64,000 bases of DNA from Cordia subcordata (GCA_028554755.1 JAPTOF010000014.1:1240001-1304000); one strand, 5' to 3'; shown: positions 45,998 through 58,708, counted from the stretch's first letter. The notes: generated by a model not told the origin, from the letters alone. Numbers and translations: made by a program.

Positions 45998-48932
45998 TTA
46001 CAAGTTTGCATTCCAATTTCTCTCCGTGTTTTGCAAAATTGCTCTTCATTCAACAGTTTTGCAAAAATGTTGGTGATTGATGCAAAGTGTCAACGAATTC
46101 AAGCATAATATCACCTTTTTGCACATGATCCTTAATGAAGTGGTGCCTAACCATAATATGTTTAGGTCTAGAATGTTGGATGGGGTTCTTAGTGAGATTT
46201 ATAGCAATAATATTATCACAAAAGATAGGAACATGATCATAATGCAACCCGTATTCAAGAAAACTTTACTTCGTCCATAAAATTTGAGCAACACATGAAC
46301 CGGTGGCAATGTATTCAACCTCAGTTCTAGAGATAGCAATACTATTTTGCTTCCTACTTGACCAAGACACCAAGGAATAACCAAGAAATTGACATGTACC
46401 ACTTGTACTCTTTCGGTCAACCTTACAATCGGCAAAATCTGCATCAGAACAACCACACAAATCAAATGAGGTTCCTTTAGCATACCAAAGTCCTAGATCA
46501 ATTGTGCCTTTCAGATATCTAATTATTCTTTTCACAACAACTAAATGATTTTCTTTAGGACTAGATTGGAAATGAGCACATAAACATATAGCAAACATGT
46601 TGTCCAGTCTAGAAGTTGTCAAATAAAGCAAGCTACCAATTAGACCCCTATACCTTTTCTCATCCACGAGCATACCCTTCTCATCCTTGTCAAGCTTAGT
46701 GGTGGGACTCATTAGAGTGTCGATTTCTTAAGCATCTTCAAGCCCAAATTTCTTGATAACTTCTTTTGTATACTTTGGTTGGTTAACAAATATTCCTTCC
46801 TTCATTTGTTTGATTTGAAGTTCAAGAAAGAATGTCAACTCTCCCATCATGCTCATTTCAATTCCTTATTCATACACGTAGCAAAACTTTCACACAATGC
46901 AGCATTAGTAGCACCAAATATAATATCGTCCACATAGATTTGCACAAGTAAGATATCATCTTTTTCTCTTTTTATACACAAAGTTGAATCTAATTTTTCT
47001 CTTTTGAAATTAATTTCAACAAGAGAACCACTAAGCCTTTCATACCGAGCCCTAGGAGCTTGTTTCAAGCCATATAAAGCCTTTTTGAGTTTGTAAACAT
47101 GATTTGGAAAACACGAATCTTCAAAACTGGGAGGTTGTTCAACATACACTTTCTCTTCTATAAAATGATTCATAAAATAACTTTTCACATCCATTTGGTA
47201 AAGCTTAAAGTCCATATAACACATAAATGCAAGCAACATGCAAATTGACTCTAATCTAGCTATAGGTGCATAAGTCTCATCATAGTCAATTCCCTCTTCT
47301 TGATTACATCCTTAAGCCATAAGTCTAGCCTTATTCCTTGTTACTACACCAGTTTCATCAAGTTTGTTTCTAAAAACCCTTTTAGTACCAATCATCGGGT
47401 GGTCTCTAGGTCTCTCAACTAATTCCTACACGTTGTTTCTAGTGATTTGATTAAGTTCCTCTTTCGTAGCCATTTTTCAATTTTCATCTAGCAAGGCTTC
47501 ACTAACATTCTTAGGCTTTATATGTGAGATAAATGCACAATGCTCACAAAAAGTATTAAGATTACGTCTAGTTCTTACACCCTTATTGAGATCACCAATA
47601 ATTTGCTTTTTTGGGGTGATATCTCACAAATTTTCAACTTTTCAGCAAATCAACATTATCTTCTTCTTGTTCCAAGATGTTTTCTTGATTTGGATTTTAT
47701 TCTTCATTCATCTTGTCTCATGATTCCTCTCCTTGATGTGCACCATCTTGCTTAGTAGAAATCTCTTTGCTTGTAAATGGTTGATCTTCAAGTGTTGTCC
47801 TTTCCAAGAGATAACCTATATCATCAACATCTTTTCTTGACTTAAATGGGTTAGTCTCATCAAAAGTTACATGCATTGACTCTTTCACAATAAGAGTTCT
47901 CTTTTTATAAATTCTATAAGCCTTACTCTTTGTAGAATAACCCAAAAAGATACCCTTATCAGATTTAGCATCAAATTTTCTTAAATGATCCTTTATTTCT
48001 AATATAAGACATTTGCAAGCAAAAACTTTGAAATAAGACATTTTATGAGTTTTACCATGCCAAAGTTCATAAGGAGTTTTGTTCAAAATGGGTCTAATAA
48101 GTACACGATTTTGCACATAACATGCCGTGTTAATGGCGTCGGTCTAAAAGTATGTCAGCAAGTTGCATTCTTTGAGCATGCTCCTTACCATTTCTTGTAA
48201 AGTACGATTCTTCCTCTCTACTACCCCATTTCGTTGAGAAGTCCAACGGACCGAAAAGTTATGTTCAATGCCATGCTCATCACAAAAATGCATAAAAGAA
48301 GTTTTCACATATTCCATGTCATTATCACTACGTATGCAAGTTATAAAATAGCCTTTCTTATTTTGCACTTTTCTACACAATCTAGCAAATTCATTGATGG
48401 CTTCATTTTTGTGTGCAAGGAACATGACCCAAATAAACCTAGTATAATCATCTACAACCACAAAAGTATGCTTAGAACCTCCTACACTAACCACATCAAT
48501 TGGTCAAAACAAATCCATGTGCAACAATTGTAATGCCCTAGTAGTTGAAGCCTTGTTGATGGATTTGAAAGAAGTTTTGTGTTGCTTTCCTAAGTGGCAT
48601 ACATTACAAACTTTATCTTTTTCAAACTTGAGTTTAGGCAAATCTCTAACAAGATCATTTTTTGTCAAATTTTTCAAGATGCTCATACTCACATATCCTA
48701 GCCTTCTATGTCACAACCAAGAATTTTCATGCAAAACGGACAATCAAGTAACACTTTGATTCTCAAGTTGATCAATCTCTACCACGTACACATTGTCATT
48801 TCTATTTGCAATGAATAACACATTATTGCTATCACAATCATAAATGGTGCAACTAGTGGATTTAGACACAACTTTATGCCCTTCGTCACATAATTGACTA
48901 ATGCTAAGTAAATTGAATTTAAGTCCTTCAAC
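45998..48932 (-). pseudogene. SIRE-type pol: integrase, reverse transcriptase, RNase H
   Basis: Minus strand, right to left: pre-integrase with CNVCHLGKQHKTSF (48504-48692, preceded by LKFNLLSISQL near 48900); integrase core 48144-48494 with FVVVDDYTRFIWV, RSDND and GVVERKNRTLQE, in which the second aspartate and the glutamate are 35 residues apart as in active enzymes; integrase C-terminal region 47718-48116 (KTPYELWHGK; GIFLGYSTKSKAYR); reverse transcriptase 46853-47239 with KALYGLKQAPRARYERL and the catalytic YVDD; thumb/RNase H 46266-46712 (YLTTSRLDNMFAICLC; SDADFADCKVDRKSTSG; EVEYIATGSC); tail 46050-46247 ending at a stop at 45998-46000. Frameshifts lie at 47240-47500, 46713-46852 and near 48120. 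The left end of the protein, including protease and gag, is missing. Confidence 0.9.
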
Positions 48933-49721
48933 TAGCTAGAGGATATATCCCGACCATGTTACCAGCAGGACTAATGGCCACCCGTTCGTCTAGTTAAGAT
49001 GACACATGTCCCTCGCCCCTAAATTGTAAATTGGACCCCTCTATGTCCAAATGAGGTAGCTTCACTTTAACATTCTATTCCATCCTTAGATTATCCTAAA
49101 GAGGAAAACTGACTTGGCATCGGATGCTGTTTGGTTAGTACGACACTGATGCCTAGCTTTATTGCTTTACAGGTTAATATTTGTCGAAAAAAGATACCAG
49201 AAGATAATCTGATTTCCTGCAAGATCAGTTTGGTACCTTTTTTGGGAATATTGATTTGATAATACCATTGAGTTCACATGGCTATCATTTGTAGCCAAGC
49301 TGCCAGTAAGTCTCATGTTAGAGAAGAAGATGAGAATAGTGAGCAACAACAACCATGACACTATCCACCAGCCCCACACAGTAGTCATAGGCTCCTCAAA
49401 ACCATTTACAACTGCTTAGGCATCAGCCGGAGCCTTTTTTCGAGTCCTTCTTCTTTGCTACATCGTCTTCAAGACCAATTCAGCTGGCGAGCATGCAATT
49501 GCCGCCTTGCTGACCAAGTCAAATAGTGGCAATAGCTAACATGTTTGCCAACATCTAGAATTACATAAGCTAAATCTTCCCATTACAGGCCTAATCATCA
49601 ACTTACCCATACATTTTAATTTTTCCAAATCTAACACCACCTAAAAATAATGAAATATCTATAAATATGGCAAACTCTATCTATCAACAAGTCAGTGTGT
49701 CAAGGAGACATGGCTGCTATG
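48933..49721 (+). repeat. Tat-like gypsy LTR end and leader
   Basis: No gene. The stretch with 'gaaaactgacttggcatcgg' and 'tgctttacaggttaat' (about 49105-49185) resembles the U5 end of Tat-lineage LTRs, and a leader runs into the gag start near 49710. The lineage call rests on the gag that follows. The left edge is a truncation against the SIRE element. Confidence 0.45.
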
Positions 49722-50045
49722 GCCATAATGACAAGTATGGCGAACACACAAATCATCCCTACCCTAGAGCCTCTATAGGTGATCAACATGAAGGAATTTG
49801 CTAATAGCCCGTTTACGGAGGACGTCATCAAGGAGCCAATATTGAAGGATTTTGTCATTCCAAAGTTGCCCCATTATGATGGTTAACCACAAGATGTTGT
49901 TTGATAATGCCACTGATGCTACTTGATGTTTCCTACTACACTGTTAGGTACGGCCCAAACATGGTATGATGAGTTACCAACTCACTCAATTCACTCTTTT
50001 AAGCAGTTAGCATCTGCCATTTTGAATAGATTTATGATGCAAAAT
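49722..50045 (+). pseudogene. Tat-type gypsy gag fragment
   Basis: The plus-strand frame reads NSPFTEDVIKEPILKDF, then VIPKLPHYDG, then, after a deletion and stops, FPTTLLGTAQTWYDELP and HSFKQLASAILNRF. These are the hallmark blocks of the Retrotrans_gag domain in the Tat/Retand lineage (the tryptophan-tyrosine pair after GxA, then the SF.QL..F helix). About 20 residues between the two halves are lost. The gag would form the particle shell. It is cut off at about 50045 by an LTR fragment. Confidence 0.7.
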
Positions 50046-50059
50046 TTAAGCAAAAGCCT

Positions 50060-51170
50060 AAAAAGTTAGCCCTCAAGCGCACTGGTTGTGGTAGTAGAGT
50101 GTGCGAGTTTGGGGTCGTATCCTCAAGAAGGATAAAATAGGGTGTGACTTATAGCCAAGTGTTGTAGGGAGTTATTCTAAGTCCTAAACTACCAATGTTT
50201 TTCAGGTTTTAAATTGGATGGAGCTGAACAAGAAGTAAACCTAATGTAAAGACTACTAAACTAGAAGAAGGGAATGGGAGATAGAAGATACAAACTAACT
50301 AAGGGAAACAAGCAAAGGAATCGATCATTATGGGTGACCTAAGACTTTATTAGTATGGGATTATTTGATGGATGGGATTTAGGGAATTCTTCTCTATAGA
50401 ATCCTAATTAGCTACCTGATTATCCACTAGGTCGCGGTATGGGTCTATCCCTAAGCATCAACTACCTAGAGTATAGCGTAGTCCTTATGACCTAGGATTT
50501 TTGGGCTAGTTAAGTAGTCTTCTAGAGTGATGTTGATTAAGTCTACCCTAGTGTCTAATCTGTTGGTTGGGTTTAAAGCCAAGACTGAGTCCATCTACCA
50601 TTTGTTAAACTAAGCTAAAAGCCTATTGCTTGGGTTTATAGCCAAAGAAAACTCAACTAAGCCTAATTTTTAATTAAGGGCCATCAATCATACATCATAA
50701 TAGCAATATTAACATTTAAGCACAAGTTTGTACATGTTCTAGGACATGGAATTTGTGAAAACATAGATATATTCAACTACCAAATACATAGACATGCTTG
50801 GATTACACCATATTAGGTAATAAGAACCAACATGTACGCTATTAAAGCATGCTTTGCCATTAAGGCATGTAAACACACACATAGACATGTATGAATGCAT
50901 TACCCACTTCATGAATTCTTCATATAAACACATAGACATGCTCATAAAGATATAGAAGTGATTAATAGAAAATAAGCTTCAAAATGTATATGCTATTTTA
51001 TTTAGGCATATTATCAAACGCATGGACATGTAAGAAAAATAGCCATTGAGAACAAGACATGCATATATCTTAATCTATCAAATATCCCATAATAATAAAG
51101 TAAAAGGTTAACGCATAATGCAAGCTTCAATTACCCTTTGAATATCTACCCAATCATAGAAGAAACTAAG
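50060..51170 (-). repeat. Old LTR fragment of the Athila-like/NA group
   Basis: It has the U5 module at about 50080-50140 (GCGCACTGGTTG; GGGGTCGTATCC), the conserved block at about 50430-50510 (GGTCGCGGTATGGGTC), and palindromes at about 50570 (GGGTTTAAAGCC) and 50630. The U3 side is missing, replaced by the MITE-like segment. Short ORFs here are not genes. Confidence 0.65.
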
Positions 51171-51291
51171 AGCCTGTTTGGCTTTGCTTTTTTTTAAGTG
51201 CTTATAAGCAAGTGTTGTTTACAAGCAAAAAGTTACTTTTAAGTTAGTGATAAATTAGTAGAGATGTTTTTGGATAGTATGTGATTATAAG
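51171..51291. mobile_element. MITE-like scrap
   Basis: It begins GAGCCTGTTTGGCTTTGC, a phrase typical of the termini of plant hAT-related MITEs, then TTTTAAGTGCTTATAAGC. The opposite end is not visible because LTR B begins at 51292. The call rests on this phrase alone. Confidence 0.3.
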
Positions 51292-53167
51292 TGATGTGTC
51301 TTTTGAGTTCAACCTCTAAAGACCCGTAAGTGCACGGATTGATGTAGTAAAGTATATGCCAGTGCGGGGTTGATTCCATAGACAGGCTATGTTATGAGAT
51401 GAATTCTACGTGTGTGTTAGAGTGTGCCTAAAAAGGAACCTAGACTATCTATTTTTGGGATTTTGGATGATTGGGAGCATTAGCCAGAGAAAACTAAACT
51501 AAACTTTAGGAATGGAAAGTGGGAGACAAGCTAATCCAGAGGGAACTAACAAATGCAAAGATTTTAGGATCACTTCAACTTATGAATGGGTGATTCTATA
51601 CTCAGATGCTATGGGATTAAAGGATGATGGTTAACTTTAGTAATTGCTCTTAACTAGGTTGCTAAATTATTGTCCTAATTTCCCCCTAGCACTCAGTGCG
51701 GGTCCATCCTTAAGCGGCGCCTCCTAGAGCTACGATGTGGTCCTTATGACCTAGGGCCTTTAGAGTGACCAATTAGCTTCTTAGGTGACTTAGAATGAAC
51801 TTATCCTAGTACCTAAACCACTGGCTGGATTTACAACCAAGACCTAGTGTCACTAAGGTTGACTAAACCTATCCTAAAACCTATTACCTGGATTTAAAGC
51901 CAAAGGATACTCGGCCTAGGCTAGCCCTAAGTTACTTGCTGTCATTCTAAGGTCACTATATTGGGATTTGACTTGCTAGCACATTCATATATGTTCTTGG
52001 CCAAGGTGTTCATGAATAAAAGGATCTATTCAACTACCAAGCATCATCATGCTCGGATTACACCATTAGAAGTAATTAACAACCAACATTTATGTGTTAT
52101 TGAAGTCATATTCACTACTAGGCATGTAAATATACATATAAACATGAATATAAGCATTACCCACTTCATAAGATCCATATAAAAACATATAGACATGATT
52201 ATAGCATGGATTAGATGTGTTTAGAAACAAATAGACTTCAATTTATACATATGCTCCTTATCTAGGCATTTTATCAAATACTTAGACATGAATGAGAAAA
52301 TAACCATTTGAACAAGAAAATCAAAGCATGTATATATTCAGCCATCAAACCCCATATCATAAGAGTATATAGTTAACCCATTACATAAGCTAAATCACTA
52401 TACACAAGTCTACTCAATCACAATAAGAGATAGAATGAAAGAGCGATTATAAAGCTTCTCTTTCATCCTAGCTAGTCTTGTACAAAGCTCTTGAGCAAAC
52501 TTGAATTCAAATGTCTGAAAGCCTCTAAATCCACTTGCTTTTAGGTGATAAAAATGTGTGATTGTATGTGTGAGAGGTGATAAGACTAGGGTTTTATGTG
52601 TGTGTGTATGTGTGATGGGTGCGTGTTGGGTCTCTAAAATTTCATTTCTAAAAATTCTCCTCTTTTAAGTCTGAAAGTCGAGCTTTTTATACCAGTAGAT
52701 GTGCATTGCCGATTGACTGATTGTTAACTCGACCGGCTTTTTGGTGATGCTTTCTGGACTGCTAGGTCGACTAGCTCTAAAGGGGTAGTTGTTTGGCTAT
52801 TTTGGGCATCTCTCTAGAGTGGCTGGTAGACCTAGCCGATCGATTGGTTCCTTCTTCTAAGTCATCCGGCTGACTTCCTTTCTCCATTCTTCTTCTTTTT
52901 GGCCTTCGGTCTTCTCTCTTTGACCCATCCATCTCCCATCTTTATCACCCATCAACGTCCAATCTCGATCTTAATCCAAAGTTCACCTAAATCATTAAAA
53001 ATAAGCAATTAGTGTAGCAATTTGTCTCTTAAGCTCAATATGTACAATTGTTTACGCTTAAGCCTATTCTTTTCATAAGCACTACATTAATGATCTTTCC
53101 AAACACTTAACATCTCTTAATCATGGGCAAATAATAATGCAAACACACAAAGAAACACAACACATCA
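51292..53167 (-). repeat. 3' LTR of Athila-like element B
   Basis: The plus strand runs from TGATGTGTCTTTTGAG to CACATCA, 1876 bp, followed by the polypurine complement ACACCCCCAAACC. It is collinear with 57351-59233 and, inverted, with the two solo LTRs. It contains the U5 module (51325-51390), palindromes near 51825 and 51885, a TATA box (52684-52691) and a GTCGAC-rich cluster (52692-52880). Confidence 0.88.
52684..52691 (-). promoter_or_regulatory. LTR TATA box
   Basis: Plus-strand TTTTTATA (TATAAAAA on the minus strand) directly downstream of the GTCGAC cluster. Confidence 0.55.
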
Positions 53168-54613
53168 ACACCCCCAAACCTTCACCTCACTTGTCCCCAT
53201 GCAAGCCCAATCTTAAGTTTATTTCTAATGCCGATGCAATGGATTGCCTAAAGGATTGACTCGCTATCAAAGTTAGTCTAAGAAGCATGAAGAGGGCATT
53301 CCTATTGTGGAGAGATCCCTAAGCCTCTTTGGATCTTCCCTGTACTCATAAAGGGTCTCGTTCCTTGTGGAAATTTCGCAAGTAGCCAAGCCACCATGAG
53401 CCTAGGATTCTAACTCACGCACTCGGGATGTTGATATTTCGCGGCCCCTCAACTATCATGTCCTCCCCAACATGCATAAAGCTTCAAAGACAAGAAGAGA
53501 GAATATACAAACACAGTGGCTTATAAAAGCCTTGTTCACGTATCAACAAAGATGATAACATGAGCTAAGTTTACATTTTGTCACTTACGCACTCATTTAC
53601 AAAACTTTTTGGTGCTTTTGGCTTTTTTCTCTTTTTCATACTTTTTTTTTTTTACTTTTCCAATCTTTTCGCGCCTTTTTTACTTGTTCAACTTTTTTTT
53701 TTATTTTTCATGTTTTGTATTGTATTCATACAAAAAGAAAAGAAAAAGAAAGGCTTTAGCACATCAAAAAGAACCAATCAAGGAAGAGGCACTCATATCA
53801 ACAACCCTTTTTCAACACTCTTTCCTACTAGACTATGGGGTGGCTACAAGGGTCATTCTTGAAGGTCCTCACATCCTACAACTTTCAAGGGCATCCCTTT
53901 CAAGACTTAGCTTTCAAACCACTCTATTCATTTCCCTACAATGCATCTCATATTTACCAATCAATAGAGTCAATTGTAATAGCCAACACAATGATCAACA
54001 AAGAAATAAATGACTCTGCATGCATCAAAATTGAAAAATTTTCACCATTTTAAGTACATAATGCATTCCACCCTAAGTAAGATATATAACAAGAAAACAT
54101 ATACCCTAAGTAAGATATATAACAAGAAAGCCAAATTCCGACACCCCTAAACCTAAACTTTGCTTGTCCTCAAGCAAATAGAGCAAAACACATAGATAAG
54201 CAAATTGGCATTACAAAACAAGTAAGGGTAGTGAGGACGGGGTAAAAACATGGGGAACAAGTGGAGAAAGGATGGATATAACCTTGCATTTTCTTGAAAG
54301 CTTTCCATGCCAATGATAAAGCACCATACTACTAACCCTGTGACTCACAATTCACAAACACTCATAAAGAAAACAAGATTAGTAGCATCGCCTATGCATG
54401 CTTGCATCGGCATGTGCAATAATAAGCAACGGTGATCTTATAGGACAAAGGATCGGGATTCAGCACTTTGATGTGGGTGAAAGAAAAAGAAAGGAAACAA
54501 AAAGGAAAGAAAGTGAAATAAATGCAAAATTGCAAAATTGCAAAATTGAACCTAGGTTGCCTTCTAGTAGCACTAACCACCATGCCGTCAGCCAGGCAAT
54601 CACCAACTCATCT
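53168..54613 (-). other. 3' untranslated region of element B
   Basis: No gene. It is shared with 59234-60635 and, more distantly, with the NA family. It has a T-rich tract (about 53610-53720), a 33-bp tandem duplication starting at 54071 (CCCTAAGTAAGATATATAAC twice), three copies of GCAAAATT (about 54524-54548) and the conserved block TTGCCTTCTAGTAGCACTAA at about 54555. Confidence 0.8.
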
Positions 54614-57350
54614 TCAACTTTCATAGAGAGGGTCCTGAAGCATTAAAGACTCCACACGAGCCATGCTCGAATCATATGCATGCTTCAGGCATTGCCTATT
54701 CACTGTCAACTCTCAGCCATCCTTCAAGTCTTTAATCTTGACCGCTCCGGATGGGTAGGCAACTAATACTTCATATGGACCATCCCATCTTGTCTTGAGC
54801 TTACTTGGAAAGAGTTTTATCGTGAGTTAAACAACCAAACTTTATCGGAGGGAGAGAATGATTTCTTAATAATGTGTTTATCATGAATTCTATTCATCTT
54901 ATCCTTATAAAGCTTGGCATTCTCATACACCTCAAATCTAAGCTCTTCCAACTCTACTAGGTCTAGCTTTCTTTTCTCACCCGCTCTTGCCAAATCAAAG
55001 TTTTAGGCCTTGATAGCCCAATAAGCTCTATGCTTAGGTTCTTCAGTAAGTGACAAGTTTTCCCATAAAACAAACTATACGGAGACATATCAATGGGAGT
55101 CTTAAAGGCGGTACGGTAATCCCACAAAGCATCATTTAGCCTAATAGACCAATCTCTCCTATCGGGCCTAACTGTTTTCTCTAAGATGTGCTTGATCTCC
55201 CTATTAGACATTTCTACTTGTCCCCTAGTTTGCAGGTTATGAGGAGTAGCAACCTTATCGGTGACTGAATACCTTCTCAATAATGCCTCTAAAGTCCTAT
55301 GGCAAAAATGCAAACCCCCATCACTAATTAAGACCCTAGGGACTCCAAATCTAGAGAAAATGTTCTCCTTAATGAATTTAACCACTACCCTATGGTCATT
55401 AGTGCATGTGGGAATTGCCTCAACCCATTTGGACACATAATCAAAGGCTACTAAAATGTATTGGTACCCAAAGGAAGGTGGAAATGGACCCATGAAATCT
55501 ATACCCCAAACATCAAATAATTTACATAGAAGAGTAGAGGCTAAAGGCATCATGTTTCTCCTAGAGATAGACCCAAATTACTAACATCTAAAACACCTTT
55601 TGCAATTTTCTTGGGCATCCCTAACGAGAGTGGGCCAAAACAATCAACATTGCAAGACTTTTGCGGCGGTCTTCTTCCCACTGAAATGACCTCCACACCC
55701 TTCACCATGACACATGCTTAAAACGCTCTCAAACTTGTCTTCGGGCACACATCGACGGATCATTTGATCTGCACACACTTTAAAAGATAGGGATCCTCTC
55801 AAAAGAAATGCCTAACTTGTGCTAGGAACCTATCTCTTTCTCTCTTCTCCCAATGGGAGGGAAATCACCCTGTGGCAAGATAATTAACTATGTGAGCAAA
55901 CCAAGGTGTGTGATGAGAGACGGCAAATAGTTGCTCATTGGGGAATGAATCATGAAAAGGGGAAAGATCACTAGAAGATTCACTAACAAAATGGGAAAAA
56001 TGATTCGCAACTAAATTTTCTCTACCCTTCTTATCTTGGATCTCAACATTGAATTCTTGAAGAAGGAGCAACCAACTAATCAAGCGAGGCTTGGATTCTT
56101 TCTTAGCTAACAAATACCTCAATGCCACATGATCAGTGTAGGCAATGACCTTAGACCCTAAGATGTATGACCTAAACTTGTCAACAGAGAAGACTACTGC
56201 TAAAAGCTCTTTTTCTGTGGTAAAATAGTTCTTTTGGGCTTTATCAAGAGTCTTGCCATCTTATCTAGCCGTTGACCTAAAATAGTGCCTATTGCATAAT
56301 CAGATGCACCACATATAACCTCAAATGGAAGACTATAGTCAGTTGGCTGAATGATCGAGGACATAGACAATAAGGATTTAAGCCTATCAAAAGCTTTAAC
56401 ACACTCATCATCAAACTCAAAAGAGACATCTTTTGCTAGGAGCCTAGACAGGGGACCTGCTGTGAGGCAAAAATCCTTAATGACTCTATGATAGAATCCT
56501 GCATGTCATAGAAAAGATCTAACATTCTTGACATACTTAAGAACAGGCAACTTCTCAAACAATTCTACCTTAGCTTGGTCCACTTGAATACCACTAGATG
56601 AAACTATATGACACAACACTATCCCTTGTTGCACCATGAAATGGGATTTCTCCCAACTCAACACAAAATTCTTCTTTACACATTGGTCTAAGACTAAAGA
56701 GAGGTGACTCAAGCACTCATCAAAACTATCACCAAAGACTGAGAAATCATCCATAAATGTCTCCAAATGCCTCTCAATCATGTCATTAAAAATGGTCATC
56801 TGCACCTTTAAACATTCGTTGGGGCATTACATAGACAGAAGGGCATCCTCCTATAGGCAAAAGTGCCATAGGGACAAGTAAAGGTGGTTTTCTCCTGGTC
56901 TTTAGGAAACATGGGGATCTGATTATAACCCTAATAGCAATCTAGAAAATAACTATGCCTAGCTATTCTATCAAAAATCTGATCTAGAAAAGGCAATAGG
57001 AAATGATCCTTTCGAGTTTTAGAGTTGAGCTTCCTATAATCAACACAAACTCTCCACCCCGTGGGAATACATGTAGGGATAAACTCTCCTCTCTCATTCT
57101 CAACAACCATAATCCCGGACTTCTTAGGGACAACTTGGATCGGCCTAACCTACTCACTATCAAAGATCAAATAGATAATGCCTACATTTAAAAGCTTAAT
57201 GATCTCTTTCTTAACTACTTTACTCATGTGTTGGTTTAGCCGTCTTTGCATCTCCCTAGAAGGAATGGCTTCATCCTCAAGGTGAATACGATACATGCAA
57301 ACTGAAGGGTCTATACCTCTCAAATCATCAACTTTCCACCCTATAGCTAT
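54614..57350 (-). pseudogene. Athila-like pol of element B
   Basis: Minus strand. It holds the same protein as 60636-63624 but is heavily broken. Blocks from N- to C-terminus: pre-RT and RT (56506-57350, with GWKVDDLRGIDPSVCM and FMDDFSVFGDSFDECLSHLS, and the connection segment with [12 protein letters not shown]); RNase H (55865-56128 for its end, AVDHFSHF-like; a deletion near 56265 removes residues equivalent to those encoded at about 62285-62310); integrase (54963-55553, [21 protein letters not shown] and [10 protein letters not shown], with the DDE residues kept); and the tail to a stop at 54614-54616. A one-base loss near 54825 shifts the GPY/F region. The upstream part is cut at 57350 by the LTR of element A. 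Confidence 0.9.
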
Positions 57351-58708
57351 TGCGTCTTTCAAGTGCAAGCTCTAAAAGATCTGCAAGCGTACGGATCGTG
57401 CAATATAGTGTGTACAAGTGCGGGTGTCGAACCACAGGGAGGCATGAATAATGTGTGTGAATTCTATGCTTGGTGCTCTAGAAAGTGCCAAAAAGAAAGA
57501 TCTAAACTAGACATATTTTTGGGGTTTTGGATTATCGGGAGCTCAAGATAAAGGAAATAAAACTAAACTATGATTATGAAAAATGGGAACACAAGTTGGT
57601 CAAGAGGGAACTAACAATTGAGAAGGGATTAGGGTGACTTCGACTTATGAATGGGTAATTCTATACTCAAATGCTATGGGATTAAGGGATGATGGCTAAC
57701 TATCGTGAGTGCTCTTAACTAGGTTGCTAGTTAGTGTCCTAATTTCCCCCCAGGACTCGGTGCGGGTCCATCCCTAGGCGGCGCCTCCTAGAGCTACGGC
57801 GTGGTCCTTATGACCTAGGGCCTTAAGAGTGACTAACTAACTTCCTAGGTGACTTAGAACGAACCCACCTTAGTGCCTAAACCTTTGGCTGGATTAAACC
57901 TATCCAGAAACCTATTGGCTGGATTTAAAGCCAAAGGAGACTCGGTCTATACTAGCCCTAAATTACGCCTCGTCATTTTAAGGTCACTACAGTAGGATTT
58001 GACTTGCAAGTGCGTTCATACATGTTCAAGGCCAAGGTGCTCGTGAATAATGGAACCTATTCGACTACCAAACATCGTCATGTTCAGTTCACACCATTAG
58101 AAATAATTAACAACCAACACGTATGCGTTATTGAAGTTATACTTATTACTAGGAATGCAAATATACATATAGACATGAATAAAAGCATTACCCACTTCAT
58201 AGCATCCACATATAAACACAAAGACATGATTATAACATGGATTAGATATGTTTAGTAACAAACAAACTTCAATTTATACACATGTTACTCATTTAGGCAT
58301 TTTATCAAACACTTAGACATGAATGAGAAAAAAAATACCCAATTGAACTAGAAAATTTGAAACATGTATATATATTCAGCCATCATATCCCATATCATAA
58401 GAGTATATAGTTAACCTATTACATAAGTTAAATCACCCTACACAAATCTACTCCATCATAATAAGAAATAGAATGAAAGAGAAATAATGAAACTTCCCTT
58501 TCATCCTAGCTAATCTTGTACAAAGCTTTTGAGTAAACTTGATTCCAAATGTTTGACCCCTCCAAATCAAGCTTGGTTCTTAATGAGGAATGTGTGAAAT
58601 GTGTGTGTGAAGTGGGTGGAATCTAGGGTTAAGTGTGTGAGAATTTTAGGTGTGAAATGTGTTAATCTTCCAAAAGTCCTCTCCCTTTTTTTCTGCAGAA
58701 TCGGGCCC

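Larger units (their letters stand above)
42330..48932 (-). mobile_element. SIRE/Maximus-type copia element, 5'-truncated
   Basis: On the minus strand the order is pol (48932-45998), spacer, third ORF (45497-44060), polypurine tract (43512-43525) and 3' LTR (43511-42330). A third ORF after pol, a GGGGGAGAT tract directly before TGTTGG, and SIRE-like RT/RNase H blocks place it in the SIRE/Maximus lineage. Gag, protease, primer site and 5' LTR are missing; sequence to the right of 48932 belongs to a different element. Confidence 0.85.
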
